A stretch of DNA of 9,676 nucleotides. It comes from an uncultured Eubacteriales bacterium. GTDB taxonomy: Bacteria > Bacillota > Clostridia > Oscillospirales > CAG-272. Both the position numbers and the translations under genes were made by a program. This document shows positions 1-6,796 of this stretch, one piece after another (position 1 is the stretch's first letter; every line of letters begins with the position of its first letter). The notes below the pieces were generated by a model. That model was not told where the DNA came from. It saw nothing but the letters and a program-made list of their open reading frames with translations, and made no database searches. Where the stretch lies: NCBI GenBank assembly GCA_902462015.1, contig CABPZV010000080.1, positions 1 to 9,676 of the forward strand, written 5' to 3'.

Positions 1-295
1 CAAAATAATACTCATTGTCAATGAAATAATATGTAACTCCGCATTGGCTTAACTGGAATACTCCACAGTATTGATTTCTCCAGCAAAGCGAAACAGTAAA
101 TTCTGATATCTTTTTAGCCTCCTGACGATATCTGCGCGGTATAGTCGCATAAAACGGCAAAACTACTCTGATATCTGCTCCTAATAATTTTATTTGCTGC
201 GGAAGCGAGCCGGCAATTTCGCCTGCATCGCCGCTTACTGCGAAAGGAAACGCCTCAGATGAGGCATACAAAATTTTTAAGCTATCACGTTTCAT
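1..295 (-). CDS. glgA: Glycogen synthase, N-terminal part (runs off the left edge)
   Basis: Reading leftward from the ATG at 295 gives 98 open codons with no stop before the window edge. The protein begins MKRDSLKILYASSEAFPF, continues with GSLPQQIKLLGADIRVVLPFY and reaches YYFIDNEYYF. This is the start of the glycosyltransferase-5 starch/glycogen synthase domain, which transfers glucose from ADP-glucose to a growing alpha-1,4-glucan in the cytosol. The usual lysine loop KTGGLADV is here VSGDAGEI (about residues 24-31), so the lysine that contacts ADP-glucose in the E. coli enzyme is absent and only one of the two loop glycines is in place. The rest of the protein is unseen, so activity cannot be judged. 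The gene lies 36 nt after spoIIID on the same strand with no terminator between, so co-transcription is likely. The ribosome site is AAAGGA about 14 nt upstream, or a weak GGGA closer in. Confidence 0.85.
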   Translation of the reverse strand, partial: MKRDSLKILYASSEAFPFAVSGDAGEIAGSLPQQIKLLGADIRVVLPFYATIPRRYRQEAKKISEFTVSLCWRNQYCGVFQLSQCGVTYYFIDNEYYF

Positions 296-331
296 ATTTT
301 CCCGGCCATTCCTTTCGAGGTATTATCTGTT

Positions 332-679
332 TTATTTATTGCCAACTTTTATACCTTTACCCTTTTTCATCTTTTCTTTTTTATCAGATTTTTTAGACGA
401 CAGCTCAGTTATATGCTCATTTTCGTATCTTCGTCTTGTCGCTTCTCCGCCACGAAGATGTCTTTCTGCTTTATTTTCCTGTAAAAGTGCGTTGACTTTT
501 TTATACAAAATAGGATTTTCATAGCGAAGCTTCGACGTCACATCTTTATGTACTGTTGATTTACTCATTCCGAAGTATTTTGCGGTCTGCCGCACGGTAG
601 CTTTATTTTCTACCAGGTATTCGCCGAATAATTCGCACCGCGCCTTGCCGCTGTTTCCGTAAGTCTCATATGATGGCAT
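332..679 (-). CDS. spoIIID: Sporulation transcriptional regulator SpoIIID
   Basis: The 115-aa protein matches SpoIIID, the small DNA-binding regulator that turns mother-cell genes on or off after sigma-E and helps start sigma-K production. The helix-turn-helix lies at about residues 28-50, with the hallmark stretch GMSKSTVHKDVTSKL (37-51). The second hallmark, RHLRGGEATRRRY (73-85), is the basic region that makes added DNA contacts. Known SpoIIID proteins are about 80-95 aa; this one adds about 25 residues rich in lysine and serine (about 92-115). The ATG at 679 is preceded by GGAGG 15 nt away and GAGGT about 9 nt away. A sigma-E-like promoter lies just upstream, which agrees with known control of spoIIID. 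Identity is near certain; the role of the tail is unknown. Confidence 0.95.
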   Translation of the reverse strand: MPSYETYGNSGKARCELFGEYLVENKATVRQTAKYFGMSKSTVHKDVTSKLRYENPILYKKVNALLQENKAERHLRGGEATRRRYENEHITELSSKKSDKKEKMKKGKGIKVGNK

Positions 680-715
680 ATTGCACCGACCTCGCCTCCG
701 AGTAAAATATGTTAT

Positions 716-743
716 ATTCTATGCGGCAGAAAAATAAATATTC
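716..743 (-). promoter_or_regulatory. Sigma-E-type promoter of spoIIID
   Basis: On the minus strand GAATATT (743-737) is followed after 13 nt by CATAGAAT (723-716). These fit the sporulation sigma-E pattern of an ATATT-type -35 and a CATACAAT-type -10 with one mismatch; the spacer is about 1 nt shorter than usual. Transcription would start about 30 nt before the spoIIID ATG. spoIIID is a known sigma-E target, which supports the call. It rests on eye matching only. Confidence 0.7.
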
Positions 744-784
744 CGGTTTGATTTGCTCAAAGGCCGTACTAAACTAACAAATAA

Positions 785-860
785 AAAAATTATTCTTCGT
801 ATATAAGTTATAAAACTTTCTATAGAAGTTCTCAAACCGTATATACAAAGAATAATTTTT
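785..860 (-). terminator. 76-bp inverted repeat, likely leftward terminator of the hydrolase operon
   Basis: Positions 785-805 and 840-860 are inverted copies of 21 nt with one mismatch (C798/A847). In minus-strand RNA this becomes a G.U pair, so the stem is unbroken there, and it runs into a U-rich tail (UUUUUUUAU, complement of 781-789). The 34-nt loop holds a second small hairpin (814-822 with 823-830, one bulge). The position, after the serine hydrolase gene and before the spoIIID promoter, fits a terminator that insulates spoIIID. The stem is unusually AT-rich and long, so a small palindromic mobile element remains possible. Confidence 0.6.
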
Positions 861-892
861 AAGACTAAATCGAATCCTTTATCTATGACTAA

Positions 893-1789
893 TCAATTTG
901 TTTCAAGGGATGATAAATAATTTAGAAGTCTGCCGGAATATGCAGAATTTTCATGCCCTTCCCAGCCTATCGCAACCCCAAGCTTTGTATTGAAATAGAT
1001 AAACTGCCCGTATAGCCCTCCCTTTCCGTATCCGTACATTCCGCATCTTGAAAATTCGTATCCGCGCTCTATTACAGTATTATACCAATCCTCCGAGAAA
1101 AAGCGTCTGTCTCCATACATTCCGCGGTTAAGATAGAGCTGTGCGACCTTTACCATGTCATTTGTACGTATATAAAGTCCTGTTGCTCCCATAGGGAATC
1201 CATGCGGACAATGAGACCATGCAGCCTCCGAAAAGCACAGTGGAACAAAAAGCCTACTGTTAAGAAAATCATCAAGACGCTCTCCAGATTTTTTTGTAAC
1301 TACCCTTGAGAGCAGATAATATGCCGCATCGCTGTAGCAGAACGTTGCTCCGGGGTCAAGAGGAATATCATGAGAAAGCACAATGCGCAGAAAATCTGTT
1401 CTTGTTCCGTATTTTTGCTCGTATCCTGCAACATCCTCAACATCGATGTCAAGGAAGCCTTCCCTGAAACCGACTTTATGTTTAATTACATTATCTACCG
1501 TTACAGAATCCCATTTTTTATCATAGCCGTCCGGCATTTCCGCAGCAAAAATATCAGAAATCTTCTCATCAAGAGATAAAAGACCGGCGTCAGCAAGAAA
1601 TCCTATCGCAGTAACGGTAAAGACCTTTGAAACAGAATATATATTGTTGGTATCATTAGCAAGAATGCGTTTAAAAGTCTCTGTTTTTCCGTTTTCAGAG
1701 ATACTGAGGGAATACAAGCCGTCGCTGTCCCTTTTCACAAATTCAAATAAATCTTTTGTAATACTCATTTTATCATATACCTTTTGCAT
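893..1789 (-). CDS. Serine hydrolase of the beta-lactamase / class C PBP family
   Basis: The 298-aa protein has the family's nucleophile motif S52-V-S-K55 in YSVSKVFT, set after a short beta strand region and followed by a helix (FTVTAIGFLADAGLLSLDE) typical of this fold. The second motif, usually Y-x-N, reads Y152-S-D154. The third region, GGLYGQFIYFNTKLGVAI (about 257-274), matches the glycine-rich strand before the C-terminus, though a clear HxG or KTG triad is not visible. No signal peptide or membrane segment is present, so it should be cytosolic and is more likely an esterase or amidase than a wall enzyme; the substrate is unknown. It lies 23 nt after the oxidoreductase gene and is probably co-transcribed with it. 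The ATG at 1789 has no clear ribosome site; the ATG at codon 8 (1768) has AAAGG about 11 nt upstream and may be the true start. Confidence 0.85.
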   Translation of the reverse strand: MQKVYDKMSITKDLFEFVKRDSDGLYSLSISENGKTETFKRILANDTNNIYSVSKVFTVTAIGFLADAGLLSLDEKISDIFAAEMPDGYDKKWDSVTVDNVIKHKVGFREGFLDIDVEDVAGYEQKYGTRTDFLRIVLSHDIPLDPGATFCYSDAAYYLLSRVVTKKSGERLDDFLNSRLFVPLCFSEAAWSHCPHGFPMGATGLYIRTNDMVKVAQLYLNRGMYGDRRFFSEDWYNTVIERGYEFSRCGMYGYGKGGLYGQFIYFNTKLGVAIGWEGHENSAYSGRLLNYLSSLETN

Positions 1790-1812
1790 TTATTTACACT
1801 TTATACGGTATC

Positions 1813-2892
1813 TCAGCAAAATTTTATATCGCAGCATTGCCGTATACCGTCTAAAACAGCAAGCGTCTGGCTCGTATGCATCTGTTCTCTCGCCGACACC
1901 TGAAGCGAATCATTTTCTATAAGATGTACAAAATGTCTCAGTTCATATGTCATATCGGGAAGAACATCAACAGACTCAGAAGGAGTTAAGCCGTCTTGAC
2001 CAACCTCAATAGAGGAAAGCGCGACTTCATCAAGCCTGCGCATATTATATCTATCGGTATCCAAATGCGAAGCGTCATACACATGTGTACTACCGTCACG
2101 AAGTGCAAGCGTTATAACATGCGGCCGAGATACAGAGTCTATAGCAATACACCCCTCTTCGCCGCATATTTGGGACTGAAGTACACTGTCGGTAATTTTA
2201 GAATAGCTTATGTCAACCATCATACCGCTGTACATCATGACAGCCGTTCCCTCTCCGTCAATACCGTTTTCAAGAAAAAGCGATTCTGCGCTTATTCTCT
2301 GGGGCGTACCGAAAAGACCTTCGGACATTGCCGCGCAATAAACACCGATATCCATAAGAGAACCGCCTCCAAGCTCCGGCTTGAATGCGTTCTCAATAAC
2401 CCCGTTTTTAAATTTATCGTATCTTGAAGAATACTGAAAATACGAAAGGCAGGCGCGGCGAATAGGTGTAATTTTTCCGATCAGTCTTTTAATAACATAA
2501 AATCCAGGCATGTATAACGGCATCATGCCCTCCATCAATATAACTCCGTTAAGTTTGGCTGTTTCAAACATATGTTCATATGCCCTTGCACTTACTGCTG
2601 CAGGTTTCTCAACAAGAACATGTTTTCCGGAGGCAAGAAGCTTTACCGCCTGCTCCTCATGAAAAATATTCGGTGTAGCAATATAAACCGCGTCAATATT
2701 GTCTGCGGCCGCAAGCGCATCTATCCCTACGTATCTCCCTTCGACTCCGATACCGTAACGCCGGGCAAACTCCTCGGCTCCTTCGGCAGTTCGGGAGCAT
2801 ATTCCGCAAAGCTTTATTCCGGAGACAAAATTCATCGCCTTTATCATATTATCAACTACAAAATTTCTTCCGATTACTGCAAGTCTAATCAT
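1813..2892 (-). CDS. Gfo/Idh/MocA family NAD(P)-dependent oxidoreductase
   Basis: The 359-aa protein has the two-domain layout of this family: an N-terminal Rossmann fold (about 1-120) and a C-terminal sheet domain. The signature E95-K96-P97 in GKHVLVEKPAA supplies the lysine normally involved in catalysis. GGGSLMDIGVY (175-185) is the usual active-site segment, with Tyr at 185 where many members have His. The nucleotide loop near the start, AVIGRNFVVDNM, keeps only the first glycine of the normal GxGxxG, which is odd and may weaken or alter cofactor binding. Members oxidise or reduce sugars, inositols or bile pigments; the sequence does not settle the substrate. The ATG at 2892 has AAGGA about 13 nt upstream. 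The serine hydrolase gene follows after 23 nt, so the two probably act together, perhaps on a modified sugar; that last point is inference. Confidence 0.88.
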   Translation of the reverse strand: MIRLAVIGRNFVVDNMIKAMNFVSGIKLCGICSRTAEGAEEFARRYGIGVEGRYVGIDALAAADNIDAVYIATPNIFHEEQAVKLLASGKHVLVEKPAAVSARAYEHMFETAKLNGVILMEGMMPLYMPGFYVIKRLIGKITPIRRACLSYFQYSSRYDKFKNGVIENAFKPELGGGSLMDIGVYCAAMSEGLFGTPQRISAESLFLENGIDGEGTAVMMYSGMMVDISYSKITDSVLQSQICGEEGCIAIDSVSRPHVITLALRDGSTHVYDASHLDTDRYNMRRLDEVALSSIEVGQDGLTPSESVDVLPDMTYELRHFVHLIENDSLQVSAREQMHTSQTLAVLDGIRQCCDIKFC

Positions 2893-3037
2893 TTTTCACT
2901 TATATTCCTTATAATAATCTGTAAAATTCAATATCTGAAAGTTTAAGTAATAGCAAAAGGCATGTCACAGTTCAGAACGGCGACACTGCAATACTCCGCC
3001 GAAAAAAGCAAGCGGAATCCGTATATAACTTAGGCAA

Positions 3038-3165
3038 GATGTCACGCCAATAAAGCTGCCGTTTTAATGGCGATCACCTTTCAGGCGGTTGGCTACATTC
3101 ACCATTCAGTGAGAGATAAAATCTCCCACTGGAATGGTTGCCAAGCCATTTGACGGGACGAGCCC
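3038..3165 (-). ncRNA. Predicted structured RNA between aminotransferase and oxidoreductase genes (class unknown)
   Basis: The main element is a 59-nt hairpin. Its helices are 3090-3094 with 3144-3148, then 3101-3107 with 3132-3138, then 3108-3117 with 3121-3130 around a 3-nt loop, with an internal loop (3095-3100 against 3139-3143) and a one-base bulge. The one mismatched pair (A3112/C3126) is U.G in minus-strand RNA. A second helix pairs 3045-3049 with 3068-3072, and a GGG/CCC mini-hairpin lies near 3154-3165. As minus-strand RNA it would be the tail of the aminotransferase transcript or the leader of the oxidoreductase transcript. I could not match it to any riboswitch or small RNA class I know, and no clear U-tract follows the main hairpin. 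The rest of the 285-bp gap holds no gene. Confidence 0.4.
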
Positions 3166-3177
3166 CTTATTGAAAAA

Positions 3178-4347
3178 TTACATATTTTTCTTCACGAACT
3201 TAGATATTCTTTCAAGTGCAGTTTCGATATGCTTTACAGAATACGCATAAGATATTCTTGCAAATCCTTCTCCACACGGACCAAAAGCAGTACCCGGTAC
3301 AATCGCCACATGAGTTTCATTCAGAAGCTCGCTGCAAAAAGCTTCGGAAGACATTCCAAACCCGCTGATATTAGGATAAACATAAAATGCTCCTTCAGGC
3401 TCAAAGCACGGAAAACCGAGCTTACGCAGACCGTCAACAATATACCTGCGTCTACGGTTATATTCATCCCTCATTTCGGCAATATCAGCGTCTCCGTTTG
3501 AAAGCGCCTCAATGGCTGCATACTGGCTCATTGTAGGAGCGCACATGATAGCGTACTGATGAATCTTAACCATCTGTTCAGTAATTTCACGAGGTGCGAC
3601 AGCAAAGCCCAGCCGCCATCCCGTCATAGCATACGCTTTTGAAAAACCGCTGGCAACAATAGTTCGCTCGCGCATACCTTCAATTGAAGCAATTGAAACA
3701 TGGCGTCTGCCGTATGTAAGCTCCGCATATATTTCGTCTGACAAAACAATAATATCGGTATCGCGCAATACATCGGCGACAGATTTCAGCTCCGACTCTG
3801 TCATAATAGCACCCGTCGGATTGTTCGGGTATGGCAGAATGAGCATTTTTGTCCGTGGCGTTATCACTGAACGAAGGCGTTCCGGAGTAAGCTTGAAATT
3901 ATCCTTTTCGACTGTCTCAAGATATACGGGAGTTCCTCCGGCCATTGTAACCATTGGGCCGTAGCATACAAACGACGGAACAGGTATAATTACCTCATCA
4001 CCGTCATTTACACAGGCGCGTATAGCAAGATCGATTGCTTCACTTCCACCGACAGTAACAAGAATCTCATCCTTTGGATTATATGAAAGTCCGAATCTGC
4101 GATTTAAATATTTACTGATTTCCTGACGAAGCGTCATAAGTCCGCTGTTGGAAGTGTAGTAAGTGCGGCCGTTTTCAAGGCTGTCGATTGCAGCCTCACG
4201 TATATGCCACGGAGTTATAAAATCGGGCTGTCCGACAGTCAGAGATACAACATCCTCCATTTCATCAAGAATGTCAAAAAATTTACGGATTCCGGACGGC
4301 TGAAGTCCCTGAGCGCGTGCAGACAAAATTTCATTGTAGCTTTTCAC
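3178..4347 (-). CDS. PLP-dependent class I/II aminotransferase (alanine/aspartate/aromatic type)
   Basis: This 389-aa protein has all landmarks of fold-type I, subgroup I-gamma aminotransferases. They are YTSNSGLMTLR near residue 64 for the substrate region, N175-N-P-T-G179, D204 in SDEIY (cofactor ring nitrogen), the PLP lysine K237 in SGFSKAYAMTGWRLG, R245, and the substrate-carboxylate arginine R364 in ARISYA. It moves amino groups between an amino acid and a 2-oxo acid in the cytosol. It overlaps the upstream Lrp/AsnC regulator by 4 nt (GTGA), uses a GTG start and has AGAGGG 8 nt upstream. In Bacillus subtilis a similar regulator/aminotransferase pair (yugG-yugH, also called alaR-alaT) handles alanine synthesis, so alanine transaminase is the best guess. 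An aspartate or aromatic preference cannot be excluded from sequence alone. Confidence 0.93.
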   Translation of the reverse strand: MKSYNEILSARAQGLQPSGIRKFFDILDEMEDVVSLTVGQPDFITPWHIREAAIDSLENGRTYYTSNSGLMTLRQEISKYLNRRFGLSYNPKDEILVTVGGSEAIDLAIRACVNDGDEVIIPVPSFVCYGPMVTMAGGTPVYLETVEKDNFKLTPERLRSVITPRTKMLILPYPNNPTGAIMTESELKSVADVLRDTDIIVLSDEIYAELTYGRRHVSIASIEGMRERTIVASGFSKAYAMTGWRLGFAVAPREITEQMVKIHQYAIMCAPTMSQYAAIEALSNGDADIAEMRDEYNRRRRYIVDGLRKLGFPCFEPEGAFYVYPNISGFGMSSEAFCSELLNETHVAIVPGTAFGPCGEGFARISYAYSVKHIETALERISKFVKKNM

Positions 4348-4820
4348 ATTTCGTACCCTCTTTCGTCGGTTTCCGGAATTCCATAGTTTACACCTTTATC
4401 CTTATACTTTTTCAAAACAAAATGAGTTGCAGTAGACTGAATCGAATTCATCGGAGCAAGCTTCTGTGCAACAAAGAATGCAACCTCTTTCAGAGTTTTT
4501 CCTTCTATGAACACAGCAAGATCAAAACCTCCTGACATGAGATAAACGCTCTGCACTTCCGGATAATTGCGAATTTTCTCTGCGATTTTATCAAAACCGC
4601 GATCCTCCTGAGGAGATATTTTCAGCTCTATGAGAGCAGTAACAGACTCACGCGCGGTTTTATCCCAGTCAATCAGCGTTTTGTATCCGAGAATTATTCC
4701 TTCCTTCTCAAATTTGTCTATCATTTCTTTAATTTCTCCTACTTCTTTGTCGCACATAACGGCAAGCTGTTCGGAAGTAAGACGACTGTCATTTTCAAGA
4801 AGCTTCAAAAAATCATTCAT
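4344..4820 (-). CDS. Lrp/AsnC family transcriptional regulator
   Basis: Starting at the ATG at 4820 the protein has 158 aa. An N-terminal winged helix-turn-helix (about 1-50) opens with the family-typical phrase LLENDSRLTSEQLAVM. A RAM ligand-binding domain (about 65-140) contains YPEVQSVYLMSGGFDLAVFIEG, the usual segment for amino acid sensing and oligomer contacts. The start at 4820 is chosen because AAAGGA lies 9 nt upstream; a longer reading from a TTG at 4847 would place that ribosome site inside the gene. The 4-nt overlap with the aminotransferase gene implies translational coupling, and such regulators usually control the adjacent gene and themselves in response to an amino acid. Alanine is the likely ligand by analogy with B. 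subtilis AlaR; that is inference. Confidence 0.92.
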   Translation of the reverse strand: MNDFLKLLENDSRLTSEQLAVMCDKEVGEIKEMIDKFEKEGIILGYKTLIDWDKTARESVTALIELKISPQEDRGFDKIAEKIRNYPEVQSVYLMSGGFDLAVFIEGKTLKEVAFFVAQKLAPMNSIQSTATHFVLKKYKDKGVNYGIPETDERGYEM

Positions 4821-4847
4821 TTGATTCATTCCTTTCTCAACCCGCAA

Positions 4848-4872
4848 AGCATGCTAAACCAAGTAAGCATGC
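4848..4872. promoter_or_regulatory. Paired AAGCATGC repeats, possible Lrp-type operator
   Basis: AAGCATGC-like words occur at 4848-4854 and 4866-4872, 18 bp apart, in the leader of the regulator-aminotransferase operon downstream of its promoter. Because GCATGC is itself a palindrome they also form an imperfect inverted repeat. The position suits autoregulation by the Lrp-type protein, but no known consensus was matched. Confidence 0.3.
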
Positions 4873-4900
4873 AGTCTTACAGCAAAATAAAACACAATTT

Positions 4901-4929
4901 ATTATACAATATTTAGCTTCTTTTGTCCA
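4901..4929 (-). promoter_or_regulatory. Sigma-A promoter of the regulator-aminotransferase operon
   Basis: On the minus strand TGGACA (4929-4924) is followed after exactly 17 nt by TATAAT (4906-4901). This leaves a leader of about 75 nt before the ATG at 4820. Confidence 0.8.
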
Positions 4930-5075
4930 TAGCTTTGAAAAAAGATATTGAAAATACTTTTAACCAGTATATGAATCTACTCCAAACTCAACAAGCAGAA
5001 TTAATTATGAATCGAAGAAATTCAAAAAATGCAAAACAAAAAATGTCCTTCAGAGATAAAAAAACAGATAAGGGG

Positions 5076-5104
5076 TTGAAAAAAGTTTTGATATGCTATA
5101 TAAT
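5076..5104 (+). promoter_or_regulatory. Sigma-A promoter of the metallolyase gene
   Basis: TTGAAA (5076-5081) and TATAAT (5099-5104) are separated by 17 nt. Transcription would begin near 5111, giving a leader of about 84 nt that holds an imperfect AT-rich inverted repeat (about 5120-5145). The remainder of the 374-bp gap from 4821 to 5194 holds the divergent promoter at 4901-4929 and no convincing gene. Confidence 0.8.
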
Positions 5105-5194
5105 AAATAAGAGAAACATATATAATCATTAAATTTTAATTATATTTGATTCATCGTAGTCATTTACATAAAACGAAAGAAAGGAACAATAATT

Positions 5195-6625
5195 ATGCAA
5201 TATTCGCATGAAGAAGATTCATCGCTTATTTTTTCCGAGTCAACTAATCTGCTTGAGCAGTCCGCATATAAATATCAGCTGCAGGACCGGGAAGAGCCAA
5301 ATCTTTACCGACATCTTTTCGATTATGAAAGCGTACCGAAAGTATCGTTCAATCACCGGTTTGTTCCTATGTGCATGCCCGATAAAATATGGATTACAGA
5401 CACAACCTTCCGAGACGGGCAGCAATCAACATCGCCGTTCACCGTGAAACAGATAGTAGATCTTTACACGCTGATGCATAAACTTGGAGGGCCTAACGGA
5501 CTGATCAGACAAAGCGAATTTTTTGTTTACTCTGAGAAAGACCGCGAATCACTTCTCCGCTGCAAGGAACTGGGATATGAATTTCCGGAAATTACAACTT
5601 GGATAAGAGCAAGCGAAAAGGATTTTGAGCTGGTAAAGGAACTCGGAATCCGCGAAACAGGAATCCTTGTTTCCTGCTCAGATTATCACATATATAAGAA
5701 AATGGGGCTCACCAGAGCAAAAGCATTGGACAAATATCTCGGCGTTGTAAAAAGTGTGCTTGACCGCGGAATATATCCGCGTTGTCATTTTGAAGATATC
5801 ACCCGCGCGGATTATTATGGATTTGTCGTACCGTTTGCGGAAGAGCTTCACAAGCTGAGTGAATCGTACGGCATTCCGATTAAAATCAGAGCGTGCGACA
5901 CAATGGGATACGGTGTATCCTACCACGGCGCCGCGCTTCCCCGAAGCGTGCCCGGAATTATATACGGTCTTATGCATTATGCAGGTTTTCCGAGTGAAAT
6001 GATAGAATGGCACGGACATAACGATTTTTACAAGGTTGTTTCAAATGCATCTACCGCATGGCTTTACGGCGCGTCAAGCGTAAATTGTTCTCTGCTTGGA
6101 ATAGGAGAACGCACGGGAAACTGCCCTCTTGAAGCTATGGTAATCGAGTACGCATCGCTGAGAGGAACAGATGACGGAATGAATTTGCCTGTCATTACAG
6201 AAATTGCAAGATATTTTGAAGAAGAAATCGGATATGAAATTCCGCCGCGCACTCCGTTTGTCGGACGAAACTTTAATGTTACAAGAGCAGGAATTCACGC
6301 GGATGGCATGCTGAAAAATGAGGAAATTTACAATATATTTGATACAGCAAAGCTTTTAAACCGTCCTGCCTCCGTTGCGGTAGATTCACACAGCGGTCTT
6401 GCCGGAATTGCCCACTGGCTCAACGGATTTTATCATCTCGAAAAGGAAAATGCCGTTGATAAACGTGATCCTGTCATAATAGCCATAAAGGAACGTGTTG
6501 ACAAAGAATATGAAGCGGGGCGCAATACAGTTATGGGAGACGGAGAGCTTGAAAATATTCTCAAAGCAGTAAACTATGATGAATATGAACGTTTAAGTCA
6601 TCTGCGGCTTCACAGACATAAATAA
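5195..6625 (+). CDS. DRE-TIM metallolyase, isopropylmalate/homocitrate/Re-citrate synthase-like
   Basis: The 476-aa protein carries a TIM-barrel metallolyase domain from about residue 64 to 345. ITDTTFRDGQQ (67-77) holds the metal aspartate D69 and the R73-D74 pair. EWHGHNDF (271-278) holds the metal histidines H273 and H275. GIGERTGNCPLEA (302-314) is the conserved glycine-rich segment, and RAGIHADG (364-371) lies in the subdomain after the barrel. Enzymes of this group condense an acyl-CoA with a 2-oxo acid. The LeuA regulatory domain seems absent, and the N-terminal extension of about 63 residues and phrases such as GGPNGLIRQSEFF set it apart from standard LeuA. Re-citrate synthase, which fills the citrate synthase step in many anaerobes lacking the usual enzyme, is my leading idea, but homocitrate or isopropylmalate synthase is possible. 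AAAGGA lies 9 nt before the ATG. It is a single-gene unit with its own promoter and terminator. Confidence 0.88.
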   Translation: MQYSHEEDSSLIFSESTNLLEQSAYKYQLQDREEPNLYRHLFDYESVPKVSFNHRFVPMCMPDKIWITDTTFRDGQQSTSPFTVKQIVDLYTLMHKLGGPNGLIRQSEFFVYSEKDRESLLRCKELGYEFPEITTWIRASEKDFELVKELGIRETGILVSCSDYHIYKKMGLTRAKALDKYLGVVKSVLDRGIYPRCHFEDITRADYYGFVVPFAEELHKLSESYGIPIKIRACDTMGYGVSYHGAALPRSVPGIIYGLMHYAGFPSEMIEWHGHNDFYKVVSNASTAWLYGASSVNCSLLGIGERTGNCPLEAMVIEYASLRGTDDGMNLPVITEIARYFEEEIGYEIPPRTPFVGRNFNVTRAGIHADGMLKNEEIYNIFDTAKLLNRPASVAVDSHSGLAGIAHWLNGFYHLEKENAVDKRDPVIIAIKERVDKEYEAGRNTVMGDGELENILKAVNYDEYERLSHLRLHRHK

Positions 6626-6681
6626 TAAAATAAAAAACCGAAAAGCTGTCATAGACTTCGGTAACGGATTGTACCTCCGAA

Positions 6682-6715
6682 AAATAAAGCTGTTCCCAAC
6701 GGAACAGCTTTATTT
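6682..6715. terminator. Rho-independent terminator after the metallolyase gene
   Basis: AAATAAAGCTGTTCC (6682-6696) pairs perfectly with GGAACAGCTTTATTT (6701-6715) around the loop CAAC. The A-rich and T-rich ends let it work in both directions. A smaller CCGAA/TTCGG hairpin lies just before it (6638-6661). Confidence 0.88.
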
Positions 6716-6796
6716 AGTTATACAATAATTATCTCTGTACCCTTCCGGTACCGTCTCTGCTCCGTATTTTCCAATCCGTCTATTGCATACATTCGT

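Noticed and set aside
1996..2427. Plus-strand reading frame opposite the oxidoreductase gene
   Set aside because: It is antisense to a clear Gfo/Idh/MocA gene and shows no recognisable domain.
4821..4847. Upstream TTG start for the Lrp-type regulator
   Set aside because: AAAGGA would then be inside the gene; the ATG at 4820 gives the family-typical N-terminus and a 9-nt spacing.
4923..5132. Plus-strand 69-codon reading frame
   Set aside because: It needs a TTG start, has no ribosome site, and overlaps both the leftward and the rightward promoters. Its residues only reflect AT-rich intergenic DNA.
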